Below, one piece after another: positions 1-8,679 of a stretch of 44,988 nt of DNA. The stretch comes from CAZCCC01 sp964535715 (GTDB lineage: Bacteria > Patescibacteriota > Patescibacteriia > Buchananbacterales > UBA6539). The stretch covers positions 1 to 44,988 of the forward strand of contig CAZHUO010000010.1 in the NCBI GenBank assembly GCA_964535715.1. The letters are read 5' to 3'. Both the position numbers and the translations under genes were made by a program. Under the pieces are notes generated by a model. It ran no database searches. It was not told where the DNA came from and was given only the letters and a program-made list of their open reading frames with translations. Position 1 is the first letter of the stretch. Each line of letters begins with the position of its first letter.

Positions 1-87
1 AACGCCCGCCCAAATCTTAACAAAGTGTTGCCAAGGTATTGGATAGAAAACGTTAGCAGTTATACACAGAAAAATACTAAAAAAATC

Positions 88-116
88 TTGCTAATTTTAG
101 ACAAAAGGTTTAAAAT
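88..116 (+). promoter_or_regulatory. Promoter for the 155-622 gene
   Basis: TTGCTA at 88-93 and TAAAAT at 111-116 are separated by 17 bases, a good sigma-70-type match. The predicted start site is near 123, about 30 bases before the ATG. A GGAGG at 124-128 lies 26 bases from the ATG, too far to act as a normal ribosome binding site. Confidence 0.5.
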
Positions 117-154
117 TGTATTTGGAGGTTGACTTATTTTTTTAATTAATAAAT

Positions 155-622
155 ATGAAAAATTTAAATTGTACAGAAACTAAAAACTTTAGCAATTATT
201 ATGTTAAGTTTTTTTTGTTTATAACCTTGATTTTCATCTCCCAAATAATTTTTAGTCCGGTAATGGCCGCTCCAATATATACAATAGAAAATGTTAATTT
301 TTACGTAGAGCCGGGTACGCTCAATCTTTCAGTTTCAGGTCAAGCCTCAGTGATTTCTTATACTGGTAAAAAAGATGCCCAGTTTATTTTAATTGATTGG
401 GGAGATCTTAAGCAAGATAAATTTATTATTTGGAATAATTTGCTATTTGATACTGAATTTAGTGGTAAAAATTTTACAACGACATGGTCTAATATATCAC
501 ATACCTATAATATGGCTGGCAGTAAATTAATCAGAATAAAAATTAACAATGGAAAATTCAGCCAGAATGGAAGCGACAAAGGTGATTTTTACCAAAAAAT
601 TGTGTCTGTTTTTAATAATTAA
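155..622 (+). CDS. Secreted protein with a PKD-like domain
   Basis: A 155-residue protein of unknown function, probably exported. Residues 17-38 form a hydrophobic signal segment ending in VMAAP, a plausible signal peptidase I site. The mature part looks like one all-beta PKD-type domain: LIDWGD is a weak version of the PKD WDFGDG motif, and SHTYNMAGSKLIRIKI matches the usual PKD ending (HTY, glycine, then a hydrophobic strand). It lies 47 bases upstream of the next surface protein, which has a genuine PKD domain, so the two may be co-expressed surface components. It has no anchor, so it would be secreted or cell-wall associated. The domain assignment is by motif only. Confidence 0.6.
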   Translation: MKNLNCTETKNFSNYYVKFFLFITLIFISQIIFSPVMAAPIYTIENVNFYVEPGTLNLSVSGQASVISYTGKKDAQFILIDWGDLKQDKFIIWNNLLFDTEFSGKNFTTTWSNISHTYNMAGSKLIRIKINNGKFSQNGSDKGDFYQKIVSVFNN

Positions 623-669
623 AATAATAAATAATTTATAATATTGTGTTAATAAAAAATGTAAAAAAT

Positions 670-1908
670 ATGAAAAAGAAAAACCTTGCTAAAAACGTAT
701 TTATTAAAGCGTTTTTATTTTTATTTATTTTAAACATGGTCGGCGGTTATTCATTTATTATACCGGCTCAAGAAGTATCGGCGGAAACCGAAAGTTGGGC
801 TGATTATTGTGGCTGGAATTGTGTTTCTAATGATTTTGATGTTTCTGAAATTTGGCTTGCTGATTGTGCTGACAGTACTAATCGTCTAACACCAAATTCA
901 TGCAATATTGGTGATATAGTAAATACATGCATTTGGACTAAGTTTAATCCAAAAAATACCAGATATGCAATTACTTTTATCGCTGATTTATATGTTGATT
1001 CAGAATTAGAAGCTAAAATATATCCGTGTGTTTTAGATCAAATTAAAAAAAATGATGAAACTCCCGTAAAAATTGGGCAGAGTATTAATTGGAGCTGTGG
1101 CAGTCAAGTGGAATTAAAGAATATTATAGTTACTTGGAATGAAAGCAATATGACTTGTCAAGATTTAACCCAATCATGTACTGATTATAGTCCCAATAAT
1201 AAATGTAACGACAATAATGGATCATCTATTATAGTTTCAGCCCCGTTAATTACAGATTTTAATTTTGAATTGCCAGTTTGCCATTTAAATACAGTCAATT
1301 TCACTAATCAAACTACAGGTGGAAATACGCCATATTCATATAGTTGGGATTTTGGTGATGGAAATGGTACTTCCAGCTCGGAAAATCCGTCTTATACTTT
1401 TGCCGAAGAAGGAACATATAATGTAACATTAACAGTCACTGACAGTGATTCGCCGGCTGTAATTGACAATCAAACTTATCAAGTAACTGTACCAACTTGC
1501 CCAAATCCTTGTAGTGATAATGATGGTGACAGTTATAGTCCGGAAGGTGATCAATGTGGTCCTGTTGATTGCAATGATGATGATGCAAAAATTTATCCGC
1601 GCGGGACTGAAGCCTGTGACGGACAAGATAACGACTGCGATGGTACTATAGATGAAGATTTAATTAGAGAATGTTATACAGGCTCCGAAAGTACGTTGGA
1701 TGTTGGAGTATGTCAAGGAGGCTCCCAAACGTGTTCTGCTGGCAGCTGGGGCAGTTGTGTCGGCGAAGTCGTGCCTGTCACTGAACTATGCGACGGATTA
1801 GATAATAATTGTGATGGATCAACTGACGAAGGCTGGCCAGAACTAGGCCAAGAATGTAATGTTGGAAAAGGTGAATGTTCTGCACAAGGAGTTTATGTTT
1901 GTGATTAG
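670..1908 (+). CDS. Giant surface protein, N-terminal part (PKD and MopRI-type repeats), ends at in-frame TAG
   Basis: The N-terminal 412 residues of a surface protein. I chose ATG 670 because it begins a classical signal peptide (MKKKNLAKN, hydrophobic core, then ..AQEVSAE). GTG 646 adds only eight residues. The first 180 residues after the signal are cysteine-containing and unassigned. A PKD domain follows, with WDFGDGNG and SYTFAEEGTYNVTLTVT. Then come two cysteine-rich metal-binding (MopRI-type) repeats of pattern CDGxDNxCDG, whose acidic spacing resembles calcium-binding loops. The reading frame meets TAG at 1906-1908 in the middle of a repeat. The same frame then stays open to 5361 with four more repeats, so the stop truncates a longer protein. 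No Shine-Dalgarno is visible; a TATAAT lies at 637-642. Confidence 0.7.
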   Translation: MKKKNLAKNVFIKAFLFLFILNMVGGYSFIIPAQEVSAETESWADYCGWNCVSNDFDVSEIWLADCADSTNRLTPNSCNIGDIVNTCIWTKFNPKNTRYAITFIADLYVDSELEAKIYPCVLDQIKKNDETPVKIGQSINWSCGSQVELKNIIVTWNESNMTCQDLTQSCTDYSPNNKCNDNNGSSIIVSAPLITDFNFELPVCHLNTVNFTNQTTGGNTPYSYSWDFGDGNGTSSSENPSYTFAEEGTYNVTLTVTDSDSPAVIDNQTYQVTVPTCPNPCSDNDGDSYSPEGDQCGPVDCNDDDAKIYPRGTEACDGQDNDCDGTIDEDLIRECYTGSESTLDVGVCQGGSQTCSAGSWGSCVGEVVPVTELCDGLDNNCDGSTDEGWPELGQECNVGKGECSAQGVYVCD

Positions 1909-4900
1909 TCATATCCGACCGGATCGTCAATCTGCAGCGCCCAACCCGGCGAACAATCAGCTGAACTCTGTGATGGATTAGATAATGACTGCGATGGAAC
2001 TATTGAAGACGACGGTGAAGATGAAAACTGGTATCTGCAGCCGACTTCTTGCGGCGATGGCGCATGCCAAAGTACCGGAATTCATTCTTGTGATGGGGGA
2101 ATCCAAGTTGATTCTTGCATAGCCGGCGTACCATCAGCAGAAACTTGCGATCAGTCTGATAACGACTGCGACGGAGAAGTTGATGAAGGCAATATTTGTA
2201 TACAAGGCCAAGTCTGCGGTTATAAATTTAATGACTTAAATCAAAATGCTGAAAAAGATGAAAACGAACCGACAATTCCCGGCTGGAATATATATTTACA
2301 AAAAATTGTTGATTTAAAACCTCAACTAATAAGCACCACTTCAACCGACCAAGATGGTAATTATTGTTTTACCGGATTGGGTGCCGGAGATTATGTTGTA
2401 TATGAAGATTTCACAAGGCCTGGCTGGTTTAATTCAACAATCGCAGCACATGGATTCCCAATAGGACAAAACACTAGCTTTACCAGGATATTTGGCAATT
2501 ATCAATGTTTAGATGATGATAGTGATGGCTATTCCGGTGCAAATTCCTATGAAAATTGCGGTCTCTGGGATTGTAATGATACGGACAATCAAGTTTATCC
2601 CGGCGCTGCTGAAATATGCAATGACCGAATAGACAATGATTGTGATTTCTTAATTGATCATGAAGATTCCGACTGTATTGCCGCATACTGTGGAGACGGC
2701 ATTAAAAATCAGGAATGGGAACAGTGCGATACCGCAGAAGGCGGCTGTACCAAACAGTGCCAATTAATGCAGCAGACAGAGTGCAGCGATTTGGTTTTGG
2801 CCAAAGTCAGTTTAAATGAAATTATTAATCAATATAATGGCAATACATTGCCACATATTTATTTGGGAACAGACAGCAGCTATATCCCCCAGGATACTTG
2901 GTTCCCATTGTATCTAAACGGTGCTTACTATACCGATTCCGATATTTCTACATATCAAGATGTACCAGGAATAGCCGTTCAAAGGCTTGGCGACGGCAGA
3001 GTTAGGCTGGCTTTGCACGGCAGCCAGGGCGTAGATGATTATGAATATGTTGATGGAGCTATAGAATTTTATAATGCAACAATTAACGAAGTTCAAAGCG
3101 ATATCGTAAATAATAATAAACTCGAAGGAAATTGGACTGACGGCAGCGGCATCGGTACCTATGTTGTAAACGACGATGAATTATGGGCAAGCAATATGGG
3201 TACTCATTCAAATTTTTCACTTGGGGTAAATATCGCAAATGATGTATATTATACGAGTTGGCAAATTATACGAGATTGTCGGGGATCAATCTGCGGCTAT
3301 AAATTTCAGGATTCAAATGAAAACGGCATAATGGATGATGAAAATGGCCTAGGAGAATGGACAATCAATTTAATACAATTTGATTCTTGCCAAAAAGGCG
3401 ATGAATGGGCCGATGGAGTCGCTGTTTATGCAGAAGGAACTACAAAAAATGGCACAGTTTTACCAGATGAAAGAACTTATTCATTAAAAGCAGTAGGTGA
3501 AGCCCAATACCCAACCGGAGATCCGATAGAATTTGTATCCTTAGGCTTTCGCGGCAGTTTAGTCTTAAGCTTTGCCAATATTATAGTTAATGGCTCAGGA
3601 GATGATGTTGAAGTAGTTGAGACAAGCTATAATAACCCTTTATGCAGCGATTATCGCGAGCAGGCCGAAGTTTATGCAGCACAACAAGCTACCGGTCCCT
3701 GGGTTTTGTTGGGTACTGCCTGCCAGGATGGAACTTTTGATTTAGGCGATCTTGCCTGGGCAAAATATATTAAACTGGTAGATATCTCAAATCCAGATGA
3801 TTTTACTTCGCCTGAAGCTGACGGTTTTGATGTTGATGCCGTAAGAGCCTTAAATTGCAGTGGAAGTGAAAATATTATCGACACTCAAACTACAGTCCCA
3901 AATGGATATTATTGCTTTGAAAATTTAGAAGACGGCCAATATAGGGTTCAAGAAGTAATGCAGTCAGGCTGGATTAATGTAACTCCGCTTTTTCAAGATA
4001 TACTTTTAGAAAATGGCAATGGGGCAAGCAATATTAATTTTGGCAATATTTATGAAATACCAATTGAACCGGAATCAATTTGCGGTTACAAATTTCATGA
4101 TTATAACCAAAATGGAATATTTGATGAAAATGAGCCCGGAATTCCAAACTGGAACATTTTTGCGACGAACGGCGAAATTAGATATAGCCCGACTCAAACT
4201 GGTGAAGGAGGCTATTACTGCTTTAATTCTATTGAACCGGGTCTATGGACAATATCTGAAGAAATTTTGAATGGCTGGAAAAACATTACTAATGCCACTC
4301 AAACCATTGAATTATTGCAAGGCCAGCAGACCGAGGTACGCTTTGGCAATTACTGGTGTGTTGAAGAATCCTGCGACCAATTAGATAATGACTGCGACGG
4401 CCAAATTGATGAAGATAATGTCTGCCAAACAGAACCATATTGCGGCGATGGATATTGCAACGGAAATGAAGCCTGTTCAACCTGCCGGCAAGATTGTGGA
4501 GTATGTGAAGTAACCGGCGGCGGCGGCGGCGGTGGTGGTGGGGGAACATTATACCTGTATATACACAATGAAGCCGTCAAAGCTCAGGGAAATGGAACAT
4601 CAGTTTTGGTTACATGGCTTACAAATTTACCTGCAACCACTCGCTTGGCCTATGATACGATTTCTCATCCAAGCCTCGGTGACGCTCCAAACTATGGCTA
4701 CCAGTGGTCAACTGTAAAAACCGATATAGATCCGAGATTAACTTCGCATTCAGTATTAATTGAAGGCCTATTACCCGATACAACATACTATTTCTTGCCG
4801 ATAGCTTCTGCATCTCCTGAAATTTTTGGCAAAGAATTAAGCTATAAAATTGAATCTGCAGCACAAGAACAAGTACAAGAGGAACAGGAAGGAGAGGTTG

Positions 4901-5361
4901 CCGGCGTAAAAATTGAAGCCGAAGAAGAACAGCCGTCAAGCGGATCCGCCAGTCAGTCAACTGGCAGCTCAACAGGCGGTAGTGCCGAAGGTACTGTTGC
5001 CGGCGTTGAATTTGCTGAAGCGCAAGAACCAGAAGTTGTCAACGAGGAAGATCCGGTGATAAATGAAGAGCCAATCGCAGAAACGGCTACTGAGACGCCA
5101 AATGAGCCAAACTGCTTATTATATATTTGGATTTTGCTTGTTTTAAATGCTTTGGCAGTTGGCGGGCTCTGGTATAGACATAAAGATAACGATAAAAAAT
5201 TGGCTAAAAGAATGTGGATTTTGATGCTTGCATTGATAATTTTGCCTTTAATTATTGCTTATCCTGCCTGTTGGCTTAGAATTTGGCTAATAATTACACT
5301 TATTGCTTCAATTATCTTAATATTTTTAGTAGGCAAGGTATTAAATAAGGAAGAAAAATAA
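1909..5361 (+). pseudogene. Giant surface protein, C-terminal part in frame after the TAG (SdrD-B-like repeats, FN3-like domain, membrane anchor)
   Basis: In-frame continuation of the gene starting at 670. The first plausible start after the stop is TTG 2377, which lies inside a repeat and has no ribosome binding site, so independent translation is unlikely. Domains in order are: more MopRI-type repeats (CDGLDNDCDG near 1970, CDQSDNDCDG near 2150, another near 2620), and SdrD-B/Cna-B-like repeats that each begin with a CGYKF motif near 2217, 3292 and 4081. Next come a last MopRI repeat near 4370, a cysteine-rich CGDGYCNGNE motif, a ten-glycine linker at about 4516-4545 and a fibronectin type III-like domain. 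An acidic Ser/Thr/Pro-rich stalk leads to about three C-terminal membrane segments (5110-5350). The middle SdrD-B repeat is split by an inserted domain (about 3390-3860). The family role is cell-surface display or adhesion; the actual ligand is unknown. Confidence 0.7.
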
Positions 5362-5388
5362 AATAATCTAAAATTAAAGATAGACCAC

Positions 5389-5414
5389 ACGCCCCGCTTC
5401 CAGCGGGGCGTTTT
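5389..5414 (+). terminator. Rho-independent terminator after the giant surface gene
   Basis: A nine-base-pair GC-rich stem (ACGCCCCGC at 5389-5397, GCGGGGCGT at 5403-5411) with loop TTCCA, followed by TTTT. It lies 28 bases after the stop codon. The T run overlaps the -35 box of the next promoter. Confidence 0.9.
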
Positions 5415-5441
5415 GACAGATAATTTTTCTTATGACATAAT
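5413..5441 (+). promoter_or_regulatory. Promoter for the CAP-domain gene
   Basis: A perfect TTGACA at 5413-5418, a 17-base spacer, then CATAAT at 5436-5441. The predicted start is near 5448, about 11 bases before the ATG at 5459. The -35 box begins within the T tract of the preceding terminator. Confidence 0.7.
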
Positions 5442-5458
5442 AAATTTGAAAATAATTT

Positions 5459-6628
5459 ATGTTTAATTCTAAAAAAAATAACAAAGATAATAATAAACGC
5501 TTTTTTTTCAAATTTTTTGGTTTATTTATTACAATTTTTAATTTTATAGCTATATTTTTTATTTATTTAAACCCAAAAAAATGGGACAAATTTGTTAAAA
5601 AGGAAAAAAAAGAACTTAACGAATTTAAAAAAAGAAAGCAAAATTTACCAATGTTTTTTAAAAATTCAAAGCTACTGCTAAAAGACCTATTTATTCCTTA
5701 TGAGGGGAATAATCATGCGCCTAAAAGTTTAAGGCCAAAACCGCTAATCAGCTATGCTTTGGCAATAATTGCGGTAAAAATTTTAGTTTTGGGTTTTTTA
5801 TTTATCAATTATCCGACTCAAGCCGAACTTTCAGCAATAATATCGGCAAATATCATAAATTTGGTAAATAATTCAAGAAAAGAAGCGGGAATTGACTTGC
5901 TGGTTGAAAATAAAAATTTAGCAAACTTTGCATATGCCAAAGGCCAAGACATGATAGCCAAAGGCTATTTTTCTCACGATTCGCCGGAAGGCAAAAAACC
6001 CTGGCAATGGATTGATAAAAAGCAATATGATTATATATATGCAGGAGAAAATTTAGCAATGGATTTTACTAATGCCGAGGCAGTACATAATGCTTTTTTA
6101 AAAAGCCCAACACATAAAAAAAATATATTAAACCAAAAATACAAAGAAATCGGGGTAGCAGCAATAACCGGCGAGTTGAATGGGCATGAAACTATATTAC
6201 TTGTCCAATTTTTCGGCACGCAGAGAAAAGATTTTAATAAAATAGCCAAAACCGAAGAAAAATCAAATCAAATACCGCTTAATGAACCAGCTGAAAAATC
6301 AAATAGCGTTTCAACTTCTTCACCGATTGTTGCCGGAAAACAGCTGGTTGAATGGCAACCGTCGGCTGATGGTGTAATCGTCGTTTCGACTGATAAAAAT
6401 TCTTTTAAATCCGCGTTTGACCTGGCAATTGAATATTCAAATATTTTCTTTTTCGCATTTTTAATATTTCTCACCCTTTGCCTGCTGATAAATATCTTTG
6501 TCAAGATAAAAGTCCAGCATACTTGGGTAATTATGCAAAGTCTGGCTGTAATTGCTTTAGTTTTAGCGATGGTTTCAATTAAATTTCATTTTATTGAACA
6601 AGTTGCCCCTCAAATTCTAATACTGTAA
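5459..6628 (+). CDS. Membrane-anchored CAP (SCP/PR-1-like) domain protein
   Basis: A 389-residue protein with an N-terminal basic region and two membrane segments (about residues 17-37 and 95-117). An extracytoplasmic CAP domain follows at about 130-260, then a linker of about 60 residues and two C-terminal membrane segments (about 322-345 and 355-380). CAP hallmarks visible are GYFSHDS, YAGENLA and SPTHKKNIL, containing the conserved His and Glu residues of the CAP cleft. Bacterial CAP proteins of this type (YkwD-like) are widespread in envelopes; the biochemical role is generally unresolved. It is flanked by its own promoter and terminator, so it is a single-gene unit. The four-segment topology around one CAP domain is less common than a simple secreted CAP protein. 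Confidence 0.85.
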   Translation: MFNSKKNNKDNNKRFFFKFFGLFITIFNFIAIFFIYLNPKKWDKFVKKEKKELNEFKKRKQNLPMFFKNSKLLLKDLFIPYEGNNHAPKSLRPKPLISYALAIIAVKILVLGFLFINYPTQAELSAIISANIINLVNNSRKEAGIDLLVENKNLANFAYAKGQDMIAKGYFSHDSPEGKKPWQWIDKKQYDYIYAGENLAMDFTNAEAVHNAFLKSPTHKKNILNQKYKEIGVAAITGELNGHETILLVQFFGTQRKDFNKIAKTEEKSNQIPLNEPAEKSNSVSTSSPIVAGKQLVEWQPSADGVIVVSTDKNSFKSAFDLAIEYSNIFFFAFLIFLTLCLLINIFVKIKVQHTWVIMQSLAVIALVLAMVSIKFHFIEQVAPQILIL

Positions 6629-6645
6629 TTATTAATTTATTAGCT

Positions 6646-6678
6646 AAAAAACCTCTTAAATAAGTAATGAGGTTTTTT
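6646..6678 (+). terminator. Terminator after the CAP gene
   Basis: A ten-base stem (AAAAAACCTC at 6646-6655, GAGGTTTTTT at 6669-6678) around a 13-base loop, with its own T run. The A run on the left would let it work in both directions. Confidence 0.8.
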
Positions 6679-6705
6679 GTAATACTTTTTATTTTATGTT
6701 ATAAT
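6677..6705 (+). promoter_or_regulatory. Promoter of the kinase-to-murJ operon
   Basis: TTGTAA at 6677-6682, a 17-base spacer and a perfect TATAAT at 6700-6705. The predicted start near 6712 is one base before ATG 6713, which opens an 11-codon mini-ORF leading into the kinase gene. Confidence 0.65.
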
Positions 6706-6712
6706 TATATTC

Positions 6713-6745
6713 ATGAATAATAAAAAAAAGATAAAAATGCCATGA
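6713..6745 (+). CDS. Possible 10-residue leader peptide overlapping the kinase start
   Basis: The ATG at 6713 sits where transcription is predicted to begin and is followed by nine sense codons (MNNKKKIKMP) and TGA at 6743-6745. The stop overlaps the kinase ATG as ATGA, the usual layout for translational coupling. No Shine-Dalgarno precedes the kinase ATG, so coupling from a leaderless mini-ORF could deliver ribosomes to it. This could also be chance in AT-rich sequence. Confidence 0.25.
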   Translation: MNNKKKIKMP

Positions 6746-8262
6746 ATAACATCGAAGACATAAAAAATGATTTTATTACGATTGCCTCCCACCAGCTCAG
6801 GACGCCAATATCGGCTGTACGCTGGTCGCTTGATACGCTTTTAGGCGATAAATTAGGATCACTTTCGGCCAAACAAAAAGAAATGGTTTTGGAAGCATAC
6901 CAAAATAATAATTTCATGGTTAAGGTGGTAAACGATCTTTTAAGGATTGCTCGTTTTGAAGAAAAGGGTCTTAATTTACAGCCAAAATTTACCAATCTAA
7001 AACCAATATTGAAAGAGATCGTAAAAAATCATGAAATTATCGCTAAGGCATTTAATTGCGAAATAAAATTCATAATTGAAAATAAATTGCCGGATGTCTA
7101 CATCGATTCCATTCAGATTAAAACAGTAATTGATGCCATTATTGACAACGCTATTAGGTATACAAAAAACAAAGGAGAAATAAAGATTACTTTAAAAAAA
7201 TCAAAGGATCATCTTTTAATTAAGGTTCACGATAAAGGCATCGGCATTCCCAGCAATGAGCATGAGAAAGTATTTTCAAAATTTTTTCGCGGGCGCAACG
7301 CAATGAAATCCCAATCAGAAGGTCTAGGCCTTAATTTGTATTTGTCAAAAAAAATAATTGATTTATCCGGCGGCAGAATTTCTTTTATTAGCAAAGAGAA
7401 CGTCGGAACTACTTTTAGGCTTTATCTGCCACTTAAAGAGTCCCAATTCAAACGAGTATCATTAGGTGGTGCAAAAAAAGAAATAGAAAAAGCTGATGAT
7501 ATTCTGAAAAAAGAAAGGGAATTTGTTTCGATAACCGTTCATGAATTAAAAGCGCCGCTTGGCTTGACTAAATGGAGCTTAGAGATGCTGAAAAATCAAA
7601 AAACTGGCAAATTAAGCCCTGAACAGCTTGATTTAATTGAGCAAATTTACCGCGGAAACGAAAGGCTCTTGGTGCTTGTTAGAGATCTGCTTAATCTATC
7701 CAAGCTTCAAGAAGGCCGATTTGAAATCGAACCAAAACAAATAAATTTTGAATCAATTGTCAATGATGTTTTTTCAGGTTTTGATGTTGAGGCAAAAAAT
7801 AAAAAAATTGAGCTAATTTTTAAAAAATCAAAACAGGCGTTGCCTAAAATTTTTGCTGATCAGGTTAGAATCGCCCAGGTTGTAACCAACCTAGTATCAA
7901 ACGCAATTAAATATACGCAAGAAAACGGAGAAATAATAATAAATTTAGAAATAATGACTGGCGATAAGCTTAAAAAAATAGGAGACCACTTAGATACGGC
8001 CGATATTATTTATACCCAAAATAAAAAAGGATATATTGTCTTTAGCGTAAAAGATAACGGAATCGGTATTTCCGAAGAAGATAAAAAGAAAATGTTTACG
8101 AGATTTTTCAGAAGCAAAACTGTCCTCAAGTCAAAAACTGAAGGCACAGGTTTAGGCTTATATATTACCAAATCGATAATAAACTTGCACAAGGGAGATA
8201 TTTGGTTTATTTCAAATTTTAAAAAAGGATCAACTTTTTATTTCAGCCTGCCAATAGCTTAA
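6742..8262 (+). CDS. Soluble histidine kinase with two complete kinase cores in tandem
   Basis: A 506-residue cytoplasmic protein without membrane or recognisable sensor segment. Core 1 (about 1-233) has H-box ASHQLRTP with His17, N-box NAIRYT, G1 DKGIGI, an F-box and G2 GLGLNL. A helical linker follows (about 245-262). Core 2 (about 258-506) has H-box TVHELKAP with His267, N-box NAIKYT, G1 DNGIGI and G2 GTGLGLY. Both therefore keep the phospho-accepting His and the ATP-binding motifs. Typical kinases have one such core after a sensor. The cores resemble each other (WSLDTL against WSLEML after the H-box), suggesting internal duplication. It heads a compact operon, and the receiver gene starts 36 bases downstream and is the obvious phosphotransfer partner. 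The stimulus cannot be read from the sequence. Confidence 0.9.
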   Translation: MNNIEDIKNDFITIASHQLRTPISAVRWSLDTLLGDKLGSLSAKQKEMVLEAYQNNNFMVKVVNDLLRIARFEEKGLNLQPKFTNLKPILKEIVKNHEIIAKAFNCEIKFIIENKLPDVYIDSIQIKTVIDAIIDNAIRYTKNKGEIKITLKKSKDHLLIKVHDKGIGIPSNEHEKVFSKFFRGRNAMKSQSEGLGLNLYLSKKIIDLSGGRISFISKENVGTTFRLYLPLKESQFKRVSLGGAKKEIEKADDILKKEREFVSITVHELKAPLGLTKWSLEMLKNQKTGKLSPEQLDLIEQIYRGNERLLVLVRDLLNLSKLQEGRFEIEPKQINFESIVNDVFSGFDVEAKNKKIELIFKKSKQALPKIFADQVRIAQVVTNLVSNAIKYTQENGEIIINLEIMTGDKLKKIGDHLDTADIIYTQNKKGYIVFSVKDNGIGISEEDKKKMFTRFFRSKTVLKSKTEGTGLGLYITKSIINLHKGDIWFISNFKKGSTFYFSLPIA

Positions 8263-8298
8263 ATTAATATAATTTATTGAAATTTTATTTTTAGGCAT

Positions 8299-8673
8299 AT
8301 GAAAAAAAATAAAATCTTAATTATTGAAGACGACAAATCTTTGGTAAAGCTTTTAAGCCAGTCGCTGGAAAAAAATTTTTACGAGGTTGTTTTGGCCGCA
8401 GACGTTGAAGAAGGCTTTGCCAAAGCCTTTTCAGAAAAACCTGACTTAATACTGCTGGATATTATTCTTCCCGAAAAAAGCGGGTTTGAATGCTTGAAAA
8501 TGCTAAAAAAGACCAAAAAAACCGAAAAAATCCCGGTAATTATTCTTTCTAATCTCGGCCAGGAAGATGAGATAAAAAAAAGTTTAGAACTTGGCGCTAA
8601 GGATTATTTGGTAAAAGCAAGCTTTTCAATCGATGAAATAGGTGAAAAAATTTCTAAGACCTGTAAAAAATAA
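8299..8673 (+). CDS. CheY-like single-domain response regulator
   Basis: A 124-residue receiver domain with no output domain. The acidic pocket is E10/D11/D12, the phospho-accepting Asp is D54 (LILLDIILP), the switch Ser is S84 and the conserved Lys is K106. All residues needed for phosphorylation are present. With no DNA-binding part it must act by protein contact or as a phosphorelay intermediate. It sits between the double kinase and a CorA-type gene (six bases downstream). A relay in which one kinase core feeds this receiver and the receiver feeds another partner is possible but is inference. Confidence 0.9.
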   Translation: MKKNKILIIEDDKSLVKLLSQSLEKNFYEVVLAADVEEGFAKAFSEKPDLILLDIILPEKSGFECLKMLKKTKKTEKIPVIILSNLGQEDEIKKSLELGAKDYLVKASFSIDEIGEKISKTCKK

Positions 8674-8679
8674 ATAATT

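Noticed and set aside
60..68. TTATACACA, a perfect DnaA-box consensus
   Set aside because: A single box; a nine-base degenerate motif is expected a few times by chance in a window of this size and AT content. No cluster or AT-rich unwinding region accompanies it.
1906..1908. TAG read as a sense codon (code reassignment)
   Set aside because: TAG ends several conserved or well-bounded genes in this window, so general reassignment does not fit. TGA also ends genes, which excludes the glycine-TGA code known in some CPR groups.
4516..4545. Ten-glycine tract as a phase-variable slippage site
   Set aside because: The codons are mixed GGC, GGT, GGG and GGA, not one long mononucleotide run, so slippage is less likely; this looks like a domain linker.
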